Position numbers and translations under genes: made by a program
In this document: positions 35,145 through 43,247 of the stretch, one piece after another
Numbering within the stretch: the stretch's first letter is position 1
Layout of the letters: every line of letters starts with the position of its first letter
Notes under the pieces: generated by a model
Database searches by the model: none
Seen by the model: the letters and a program-made list of their open reading frames with translations, nothing else
Told to the model about the DNA's origin: nothing
Assembly (NCBI GenBank): GCA_014381825.1
Contig: JACNKX010000081.1
Span: 62,001 to 126,000 of the forward strand
Length of the DNA stretch: 64,000 nucleotides
Direction of reading: 5' to 3'
Origin: Planctomycetota bacterium
GTDB taxonomy: Bacteria > Planctomycetota > Planctomycetia > Pirellulales > Pirellulaceae

Positions 35145-38100
35145 TTACTTATCAGCGACTTGTTCGCTTCCTTGCACCGCGACGTCCGCCGCCTTCTCCG
35201 GTTGAGGCGGTTCGAGATTCTTCAACGTCTGGCCATTGGCTCCATTCCAAATCCGCAACACACTGTCGTGCCCACCCGCGACGAGCACGGCTCCATCTGG
35301 AGTGACATCGACACTGTGCATGAACTCAGTCGATCCGCCGAAGTTCCTAATGGTGCCTCCGTTTGTCGAGCGAACGAACCGGACGATTTTGTCGCCGGAT
35401 GCCGTTGCGATGTCTGGTGTGTCACCGATAAACCGCAGCGAAGTAACTTGCTTCGTGAAACCGGCGATCGTGCGAGTCTGATCGCCATCCTTGGCGTTCC
35501 AAATTTTCACGACGCCGTCTGCACCAGCGCTGGCCAGCACTTGCCCGCCACCTTGCCAAGAGACACTTAACACATGATGAGTATGCCCTTCAAATCGGCG
35601 CAGTAATTCACCGCTGGCTAAGTCGAACGTTCGCACGTACTTATCAGCGCCACACGACGCGATCACTTTGCCATCGGGAGAAAAACGGACACCATGCACC
35701 GTGTCGTCGTGCGCGTTCTCGATCGCGCGAATCAAGGCTCCGTCGGCGACGTTCCAAATCCTCACCTCACCGCTCCGCGAGGGCTCGCCGCTTCCCGTCG
35801 CGAGCTGAGTTCCGTCGCGGTTGAAATCTAGGGCGAGTACGCGATTGATCAGCTGCGTCGGATCCCTAACGTCACCGATCGTTCGCGCCAATTCCCATCC
35901 GGGATTCGTCTCCCAAGCCATCGCCGACTTGTCAGCCGAGCCGCTGACAAGTTCATTGTCGGACACAAATACAAGGCAACGTATGGCTGCTTGATGGCCC
36001 ACAAAGCTGGTGGTGGCCGTGCCGGTCTCGGCATCCCAACCGTGTACTGCCGGAAAATCGCCTCCGGTGGCCAGCTGTCGGCCATCCGGCGAGAACGCCA
36101 CGGCAAATTGAGGCTGCTCTGTCTCCATCGCAACTTTCTTAGCGTCTTCGACGGATTTCTGCGCGGCCAGCAAAGTGGCCTCGGCGACCGTCAGAGCAGT
36201 TTTTAACGTGGGAACCAATGCTGTCGCTGTCTCTAATTCGCGAGCCGAGAGCGTGTTGAGCTGCAACGCAGTGTTCTGCGTCGCCAAAGCCGGGCGTAAC
36301 GCGGCCATCGCGTCGTTGTACGGCTTCTGTGTGGCGGTGACCTTGGCCGCGGCATCCGTCACGGCTTTCGTAGTGTCCGTTACCGCCTTCGCAGGAGTTG
36401 CTTGAGCCGCTTTTGCCGCCGTCGCCATGGCCGTTGCGGCGACAACTTCTTTGTCGGCCTCTGCTTTCGCGGTTGCCAGTCCCGGATCGTCGGGTGATTG
36501 TTGGACAAGCATCGCGAACCTCCCCGCCTTGGCTGTTGCGAGTACGACCAACTTCGCCGTCTCAACCGCCAATCGATCGGCTTCGACCTTGGCTAACGTC
36601 GCTTTCTGTGCGCCGGCAGCTGCTTCGATTGCGAGCTTCTCGGCCGCCACCTTCGCTTCCTCCGTCGTCTTCACAACAGCCGCTTTTGCTTCGGCATCCT
36701 TGTTCGCCGCTGTTAGTGCGTCGGAAGTCTTCTTCGCGGCTGCAGTTTTTACCGGTAGGTCTTTTTCGGCCGCTTCGAAGTTGAGTTTGGCGGCGTCGCG
36801 CTTGGCGGTGGCAGCCGTCTGGTCCTGCGTCAAACGTGCGACAACTGTTTTGGCTCTCAAATCGCCCTTCATTTCGGCAATCTGCTGGCCGTTCTGGGCG
36901 TTCCAAAGCTTTACCGAATTGTTGCTGCTCGCTGAAGCCATTCGCTGTCCATCCGGTCGCACAGCGATTGACTGGATCGGCCCGCCATGATTGAACTGTC
37001 GGATCTGCTGTCCCGTTTCAACGTTCCAGTGGCGAACCGTGCCATCCAAACTGGACGAGAACAGTTGCTTTGCATCGGACGGTAGAACGGCGAGCGACGT
37101 GACCGGCTGTGTGTGAGCCGCAAGCTTTTTAACCGCAAGCAACGGCCAACTTTGTAAGCTCCCATCGGCCGATAACGTCGCGAAACGTTCCGCCTCGAGG
37201 GCGATCAGGCCGTGTACTGCATTCGTATGTCCAACGAAACCTTGCTCCAACTTACGAGTCGCGAACTCGAAGGCAAGAACTTCGTTGGCGGGCGCGGCCG
37301 AGCCACCGATCACGCGAGTTCCGTCGACGGTGAAGACAACGGCCTGGACCGACGTCGTGAAGCCTTGTAGCGGCGTCGGCGCGGCTGGCTGGCCATTCGC
37401 GGAGTTCCAGACTTTGATTACTTTGTCTTCGCCCGCGCTGACAAGAAACTGGGCGTTGGGACTGAGCGCCGCGTCGTGAATCGGGGCACCATGATTCGCG
37501 GAAAACGTCTGCTGCGCATTCGTCGCATTGAAGCCCCTTAGCGTACCGTCAGCGGCTGACGCGTAGACAAACTGTCCGTTCGGGTGAAACGCCAAAGACG
37601 TCACCGGCAATGTCAGCCCCACCATGGCTTGTGCGAAACGCAAAGATCGTCGCTCGACCTGTTGTGCCGTTACGGTCACGAGCGTGTTCACATCCGTCAC
37701 ATAGACGGCAGACGCCAAGCCTTCGATCGGAACTATCTCCAGCAAGCGTCCAGATACGGCGTCCCACGCAGTGGCACTGGCGGCTGTTGTCGTGACGACA
37801 CGCGAGCCATCCGTGCTGAAGGCAAGACGGACAACGCCCGTGGAATGGCCTTCCAGCGAGGCAAGTTTCTGCCCGTTGTTTAGCTGATAAACACGCACTG
37901 CTTTGTCGGCACCGACAACTGCGACGCGCGCGAAGTCACGGGTGATCGCCATCGCCGAGAGTGCCTGTGGGTCCGTGATAGCGCGTACTTGCTGGCCGCT
38001 ACTCGGATTCCAGGTTCGGATCGTCTTGTCGCTCGACGCGGACACGGGTTGATTGGCACTGTTGAAGGCGACACCAACGATCGCGGCTGCGTGTCCGGCG

Positions 38101-40169
38101 AACGCCTTGATCTCGACCGCGTCAATAGCGTTCCACAGTTTGAGCGTCTTGTCGGCCGCGCCTGATATGACTTGTTGCGCGTTTGAGTTGAACGCAACCG
38201 CGGTCACTTCACCGGCGTGTCCATCGAAACGAATAAGCTCCGGGAACTTACTGTCACCAAGATCCCAGATGCGAGCCGATTTGTCTGCGGAACCGGAGAC
38301 AAGTCGCAGGCCATCCGGACTGAACGCCAGCGACCGAATCGCGTCCTCGTGACCAAGCAGCGTATGCGAGACTTTCTTCGCTTCGAGATCGAAGACGATG
38401 ATTGCAGGGCGGTCGGAGCTAACACCCGTCGTCGCCATCCGCTTGCCGTCTGCACTCAGCGCGACCACGCTCGCAGGCTGCTCGACACTTCCCTCAATTG
38501 CGTCGCTGGAAACGTCCTCAAGATTCCAAAGGGTAATCGCCCCGTCCGCGGCACCGCTGACAAGTTGTTTTCCGTCGGCCCGGAAGGCAAGCGAATCAAT
38601 CGCGACCCTTGAACCGTGGAAGGCTTCGCCGGGCTCGCCGGTAACATAATTCCACAGTCGCACGACTCCATCGGTTCCCGCCGTCGCCACAACCGGAACT
38701 GGCTCGGCGGCGTTACCTTCGAGTGGTGTGGCCAGCGGATGGAATGCAAAACTAGTAACCGGCGCGCCGGGCACCTTCCATTCCTGACTAACGACGCCAG
38801 CGGGATCGAGAATGCGGACGAGTCCTTCGGCACCAGCGACGGCAATCAATTTGCGATCGGTCGTCGTCGCCGTGGCGGTTGGACCGGCAGGGATATTGGG
38901 CATCGACTTCGGAAGTTCTGGCATATGATAGATCCGAATCAACTTATCCTCGTCGCCAATCGCAAGCAGCGGCCGGAGGTTCGCGTCGGTGGCGGCAGTT
39001 TCGGTGGTAGCGGGAGTTGCCCGGGCTACAAGTTCTATCGCGTTGATCGCAGAAGGGGCATCGAGCTGACCCACCAACTCGCCATCCGCGAGCGACCACA
39101 CTCGCACAGTCTTGTCGAGTGAAGACGAGAACAGACTCGTCCCATCCGCGGCGAAACGCAGACTGGTCACTGCCGCCGCGTGGCCTTGCAGCGTGCGGCC
39201 AAGCGTGCCATCGGCCAGATCCCAGAGCTTCACCTCCTTGTCGGCTCCGACTGCCAGCGTCTGTCTATCAGGGCTGACCGCGACGGCAGTGACCACTTCT
39301 TGGGCGGTGTCGAGTTTCAACCGAAACACATCGCCGGGCCGACGCCACAACTTGACGTTACGAAACCCGCCGGAGGCGAGCAGGTTGCCGTCCCGATTGA
39401 ATGCTAGCGACTGGACCAGATCAAGATGAGCAACGCCGGGACGCGAGTCGCCGGCCCGCGCTTGCAGTGCGGGATCCGTTAAACGCGTGACGAGCTGTCC
39501 CGTGGGAACGTGATAGATAAAGATCTGATTTGCACGACCGCAAGCTGCATACTGCCCGTCCTGTGTTACGGCAACCGCGTAGATCGGATTCACGCCGGGC
39601 GGCAGCGGTCGCCAGTTGGCAGGCGAAAGCGTCGCGTTTTGCGAGTTGCCTTTGGCTCCTTGGTCGACCCACAGCTGGATCAATCCGAGTTCCTGCGATG
39701 TCAGAGGCGCTGCCGCCACATCATTGTCAGCCGGCGGCATGAACGGCTCTTCCTGATGGGAAGTCAGTTTCAAAAGCAGGCTTTCCGCACCTTTACCCGC
39801 GACGACAGCCACGCCCGTATCGCCGCCCTTGAGGATCGACTGCGGCGATTCCAGAACTAATTCGCCCTGTCGTTCGCTCGTGCTGTGGCAGGCAAGACAT
39901 TTCTTTTGCAGGATGGGGATGATTTCCTTCTGAAAGTCGACCGGCTCGGCGCGCGTGATCGGGGTGATCGCGATGGGCGCGGCGTGGACCTGAATCGACG
40001 GGAAGTGCACCGCCCCGAGGGCCGCAAATGCAGCCAGCCAGACCAGTCTCGCGTTCCGACCTGCAAGCCGGGCGCGCCCACTGCGTGGCTGGGGTTTCCA
40101 GCCGCAGTAGACCGGAGCAAGATGCCCCAGCCGCGAAGACCGCCATACTGCACAACATTTACCGATCAT
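35145..40169 (-). CDS. PSCyt1-type cytochrome / WD40 / coiled-coil protein
   Basis: The start is ATG 40169 (MIGKCCAVW), 32 codons inside the longest frame, with GAAGAG upstream. The protein is about 1674 residues. A long n-region precedes the signal hydrophobic core (LVWLAAFAALGAVHF). A planctomycete cytochrome c domain follows, with CLACH at 91-95, GELVLESPQSILKGGDTG, and a distal MPP. Then come about 20 WD40 blades, an alanine- and lysine-rich coiled coil at about 1100-1346 (AAEKLAIEAAAGAQKATLAK), and about seven more blades, ending ADVAVQGSEQVADK. It starts 19 bases after the stop of the PPC-protein gene, so translation is probably coupled. Covalent heme plus propellers suggests an exported redox scaffold; this is inference. 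A repeat element lies in its 5' coding region. Confidence 0.88.
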   Translation of the reverse strand: MIGKCCAVWRSSRLGHLAPVYCGWKPQPRSGRARLAGRNARLVWLAAFAALGAVHFPSIQVHAAPIAITPITRAEPVDFQKEIIPILQKKCLACHSTSERQGELVLESPQSILKGGDTGVAVVAGKGAESLLLKLTSHQEEPFMPPADNDVAAAPLTSQELGLIQLWVDQGAKGNSQNATLSPANWRPLPPGVNPIYAVAVTQDGQYAACGRANQIFIYHVPTGQLVTRLTDPALQARAGDSRPGVAHLDLVQSLAFNRDGNLLASGGFRNVKLWRRPGDVFRLKLDTAQEVVTAVAVSPDRQTLAVGADKEVKLWDLADGTLGRTLQGHAAAVTSLRFAADGTSLFSSSLDKTVRVWSLADGELVGQLDAPSAINAIELVARATPATTETAATDANLRPLLAIGDEDKLIRIYHMPELPKSMPNIPAGPTATATTTDRKLIAVAGAEGLVRILDPAGVVSQEWKVPGAPVTSFAFHPLATPLEGNAAEPVPVVATAGTDGVVRLWNYVTGEPGEAFHGSRVAIDSLAFRADGKQLVSGAADGAITLWNLEDVSSDAIEGSVEQPASVVALSADGKRMATTGVSSDRPAIIVFDLEAKKVSHTLLGHEDAIRSLAFSPDGLRLVSGSADKSARIWDLGDSKFPELIRFDGHAGEVTAVAFNSNAQQVISGAADKTLKLWNAIDAVEIKAFAGHAAAIVGVAFNSANQPVSASSDKTIRTWNPSSGQQVRAITDPQALSAMAITRDFARVAVVGADKAVRVYQLNNGQKLASLEGHSTGVVRLAFSTDGSRVVTTTAASATAWDAVSGRLLEIVPIEGLASAVYVTDVNTLVTVTAQQVERRSLRFAQAMVGLTLPVTSLAFHPNGQFVYASAADGTLRGFNATNAQQTFSANHGAPIHDAALSPNAQFLVSAGEDKVIKVWNSANGQPAAPTPLQGFTTSVQAVVFTVDGTRVIGGSAAPANEVLAFEFATRKLEQGFVGHTNAVHGLIALEAERFATLSADGSLQSWPLLAVKKLAAHTQPVTSLAVLPSDAKQLFSSSLDGTVRHWNVETGQQIRQFNHGGPIQSIAVRPDGQRMASASSNNSVKLWNAQNGQQIAEMKGDLRAKTVVARLTQDQTAATAKRDAAKLNFEAAEKDLPVKTAAAKKTSDALTAANKDAEAKAAVVKTTEEAKVAAEKLAIEAAAGAQKATLAKVEADRLAVETAKLVVLATAKAGRFAMLVQQSPDDPGLATAKAEADKEVVAATAMATAAKAAQATPAKAVTDTTKAVTDAAAKVTATQKPYNDAMAALRPALATQNTALQLNTLSARELETATALVPTLKTALTVAEATLLAAQKSVEDAKKVAMETEQPQFAVAFSPDGRQLATGGDFPAVHGWDAETGTATTSFVGHQAAIRCLVFVSDNELVSGSADKSAMAWETNPGWELARTIGDVRDPTQLINRVLALDFNRDGTQLATGSGEPSRSGEVRIWNVADGALIRAIENAHDDTVHGVRFSPDGKVIASCGADKYVRTFDLASGELLRRFEGHTHHVLSVSWQGGGQVLASAGADGVVKIWNAKDGDQTRTIAGFTKQVTSLRFIGDTPDIATASGDKIVRFVRSTNGGTIRNFGGSTEFMHSVDVTPDGAVLVAGGHDSVLRIWNGANGQTLKNLEPPQPEKAADVAVQGSEQVADK
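40087..40132. repeat. Palindromic element inside the 5' coding region of the cytochrome-WD40 gene
   Basis: GGCTGGGG at 40087-40094 pairs with CCCCAGCC at 40125-40132, and an inner GGCTGG...CCAGCC symmetry is also present. On the minus strand it is translated in the region LGHLAPVYCGWKPQPRSG, ahead of the signal-peptide core. The resulting n-region is far longer than a normal signal peptide. Confidence 0.6.
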
Positions 40170-40188
40170 AGTTTTCTCTTCACTTTTG

Positions 40189-43100
40189 CTATGGCTTCTT
40201 TGGCTCGACCTTTTCGATCTCCAAGTTGAATGGTTGATCGAAGGTGAGCGTTTGATTGTTGACACGCATCGTAGCGCGTAAGGTGATTTCGTGCTTTCCT
40301 GGGGTCGCGTTCGCCGCAGCCGTGATCGCCAGCTTGATTTGTGATTGATTCGCGGGAATGTTCACGTTCGGAAGCGTTAAGCCGCTGACCCCGCGAACCA
40401 CCGTCGTGAAGCTAACCTGATCCTTATATTCGACCAACCGAGCGATGCTGATCGGTAGCTCGATCTTCTCGCCTTGCTTGATCTTTGTTGCCTCGGGAAG
40501 TGCGGCGAACGTGACCGGATACTCGTGGATCTTGATGGTGACCGGCGTCGACGCCGTCCAGTAGTTGATGTTCTTTGCCTTGGCGGCATTGGCCGTGTCG
40601 GTCGCTCGCTTGTCCGTAACTTTCTTTTCGTCCGCCGCCGCCTTCACAAACGCCGTGGCCTCTTCCGCTGCTTTGTCAGCGATCGCTTTTTTCTCGGTGG
40701 CGTCTTTGGCTTTCGCCTGTGTCTCCTCCAATGCCTTGTTTGCCGCGATAGCTGCATCGGTCGCGACTTTCGCTTTCGCAATGGCGTCTGTCGTAACCTT
40801 GTCTGCGGCCGTGACGGCATTTTTCAAGGCCGCATCATCCGGCTTCGCCGCCGCCGCAGCCTTCGCTTTTGTTGAAGCTTCCACCGCTTGCCGCTGAGCA
40901 TTGACAGCAGCGGTCTCAGCTGTCTTGGTCTGAGTTTGCTTCAGTTCGGCGGCTTTGACTGCGTTGGCGGTATCTGTCGCTAGTTTGTCCGCTTGTTGCT
41001 TTGCAGTTGTCGCGGCTTTCGATGCGTTGCCCGCGTCCACTGCGATCTTGTCGATGGCTTCCTTGCGCTTCTTCGCAGCTTCTGCGGCTTCTGGATTACG
41101 AGAATAAGAATAGGCGGCCACGAAGGCCCCTGCGTGCAACGAGTATGTGCCGGCCGGCGTGTTGGTGCGAAGCGTCAGTTGAAACTCGCCCGCAGCGTTG
41201 TTGGCGGCGATGTTGAAGGCGGTGCGGTTGATATTGGCCGGAAGATTCTCGATCTGGCATTGCACTTGGCCTTTGTACTCCGACTGTCGCTTTGCGGTGT
41301 ACGGAATCTTGAGGATGCCCGCCCGCGTGGTTTCCCAGACTTTGTCGTTCTTCAGTTGCACCGCAAAGGGCGATACTCCGTCCACGACGGACAGCGCGAT
41401 TTCGCGGCTGACACGCGCTGGCAAGCTATTGGCAGGCTGTTGGTTCGGTTGGAGCATGGCCCTTGGCGTGTTCGCTGTTCCGCAGCGGGCGACGCGCGTG
41501 ACGTCGCGATCTGCGATTTTGGAGGTGCCCACAATCTTTAGATTCGAGATCGCGGGAGCGACGTTGTCGGCGGCGGTCAGGACCAACGTCGCAACACTCT
41601 TGGAAGGCCCGAGCGTGACCGGTGTGCTAGTCACACCTGCGGGCATTCCCGTTACCGACAGCGTGATCGGTTCGGTCAACCCATCGCGCCGTTCGGCCAG
41701 CACATCGACCGTCGTTCTGTCTCCCTTGCGGAGCACGAGCGCCCCCCAGGGGTCGCGTGGTACGGCAACCAAACGAAAGTCGGGTTGCTCTTTGCGTATC
41801 GCCAGCCGATAAACCAGTCGCGGGTCACTGCGAAGCAAACTGTATCCGTCACGTACCGTTACTCGATACGTTGCATCGGCTGCGGCCACTAACTTGTACG
41901 AGGAGTCGCCGGTCCGCGTATCAAACTGGGCTCGATCACGTGTGCCAATGTCGTCGACCGCGACGAGCGCCTTGACCTGCTCTTCGCCGTCGTCGTTCTT
42001 GGTGACCTCCTGAATGACAAGCTGCGGGTCGGTCGGCAGACCTAACCGATGCGAGATGACTTCGATGGTGTAGGTCTCGTCTTTCTTGGCGTCAAACGTG
42101 TACCAGTCGTTATCGCGACTGGGATAAAACTGGCCAGCAACTTCGCACGGCGGCGAAAGTTTCTGGGCCTGCTGCGGGGAGTCGTTTGCCGCAGCTTCTA
42201 AAACAACAGGGGCCGTCGCGATGCCAACGCACACTGGATTCGACGGCGCGGGCGCGCCTTGGACGCGATACTCGACCGCGTCCAAGAAGGCTTGTTCGGG
42301 ATCGACTCGGCCATTCATCGGCTGAACAATGGCAGGGTCCCCGGGCAAGGCGACATTGACGGCCAGCTTGTCGAGACGTTTGCCATCGACTTGGAATTCG
42401 GACGGTTGGCCACCCGGCAGGTTCCGACCGTAGACCATGTATTGCAAGTTCGAGCCGGCTAGGCCGGCGGGCGGGAAAATGTAGTCGATGTGAGGAAGCG
42501 GACCAATCGCTAGCCGATACACGTAATTCGCACCGCCACGATAAAATGCGTCGGAAATACGCACGTAGTAGTCACCAGTAGCGGGAACTTGAAAGTCGAT
42601 CAGTGCCTCACGCGCATGACCATTACGATTATTCACCAACTCGCGGCCTTTGGCGTCATAAACGCTGAGTGTGGGATTGAGCAGCGAATCGATGCGACGT
42701 GCATGACAATCGAACAGGATTCGCTGGCCGGCGGGAGCGGTAAAGCGAAACATATCGACATCCGTGTTGGCGTTGATCTGACCGTTGACGATCTGTGGCA
42801 GCGCTAGCTCGGTGGCTTGATCGAGTTCATTGTTCGGTTCGACTTCGGTCAGATCCGCAAGATTGCTGAGATCGAACACGCGCGGATTAGAAAGTCCATA
42901 TTTGCCGCGAACTCGCACGTCGAAGGTACCGACAGGAACGTTGCCGGCTACGGTGACGACAAACTGATTAGGAATCGGTTGTGGCTCTTTGTCGAACGCA
43001 GTCGCTTCCGCCATCTTCGGTGTTGCGGTGATGCCCGGATGCGAAAAGTGTAACTCCGCAGCATCGTCCAAATCATTCCCGGTGAGTTTCACGTCGACCG

Positions 43101-43218
43101 TGGTCCCAGCTCGCGCGCCGGCCGGAAAGATGCTGTCCAGACGCGATGCGGGAAGTTGGGCCAAGGCCGATTGAGCAGCAAAAAACAGAACGAGTGCGAT
43201 GGCAGCGAAAGGTCGCAT
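40189..43218 (-). CDS. Exported PPC-domain protein with alanine-rich coiled coil
   Basis: The start is ATG 43218 (MRPFAAIALVLFFAAQSALA), with GGAG nine bases upstream. The protein is 1009 residues. After the signal peptide come an Ig/TIG-like strand region (SIFPAGARAGTTVDVKLTGN), two pre-peptidase C-terminal (PPC) domains at about 125-230 and 340-450, and further beta-sandwich modules. An alanine/lysine/threonine-rich helical stretch covers about 706-886 (KALEETQAKAKDATEKKAIA), and a final beta domain ends EIEKVEPKKP. No peptidase domain is present, so the PPC domains are probably adhesive or structural. The coil resembles in composition and phrasing the coil of the next gene product, so the two could pair. 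It is separated from its neighbours by 29 and 19 bases. Confidence 0.85.
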   Translation of the reverse strand: MRPFAAIALVLFFAAQSALAQLPASRLDSIFPAGARAGTTVDVKLTGNDLDDAAELHFSHPGITATPKMAEATAFDKEPQPIPNQFVVTVAGNVPVGTFDVRVRGKYGLSNPRVFDLSNLADLTEVEPNNELDQATELALPQIVNGQINANTDVDMFRFTAPAGQRILFDCHARRIDSLLNPTLSVYDAKGRELVNNRNGHAREALIDFQVPATGDYYVRISDAFYRGGANYVYRLAIGPLPHIDYIFPPAGLAGSNLQYMVYGRNLPGGQPSEFQVDGKRLDKLAVNVALPGDPAIVQPMNGRVDPEQAFLDAVEYRVQGAPAPSNPVCVGIATAPVVLEAAANDSPQQAQKLSPPCEVAGQFYPSRDNDWYTFDAKKDETYTIEVISHRLGLPTDPQLVIQEVTKNDDGEEQVKALVAVDDIGTRDRAQFDTRTGDSSYKLVAAADATYRVTVRDGYSLLRSDPRLVYRLAIRKEQPDFRLVAVPRDPWGALVLRKGDRTTVDVLAERRDGLTEPITLSVTGMPAGVTSTPVTLGPSKSVATLVLTAADNVAPAISNLKIVGTSKIADRDVTRVARCGTANTPRAMLQPNQQPANSLPARVSREIALSVVDGVSPFAVQLKNDKVWETTRAGILKIPYTAKRQSEYKGQVQCQIENLPANINRTAFNIAANNAAGEFQLTLRTNTPAGTYSLHAGAFVAAYSYSRNPEAAEAAKKRKEAIDKIAVDAGNASKAATTAKQQADKLATDTANAVKAAELKQTQTKTAETAAVNAQRQAVEASTKAKAAAAAKPDDAALKNAVTAADKVTTDAIAKAKVATDAAIAANKALEETQAKAKDATEKKAIADKAAEEATAFVKAAADEKKVTDKRATDTANAAKAKNINYWTASTPVTIKIHEYPVTFAALPEATKIKQGEKIELPISIARLVEYKDQVSFTTVVRGVSGLTLPNVNIPANQSQIKLAITAAANATPGKHEITLRATMRVNNQTLTFDQPFNLEIEKVEPKKP

Positions 43219-43247
43219 CCGGCGTGCTCCTAGATTTTGTAGACGGA

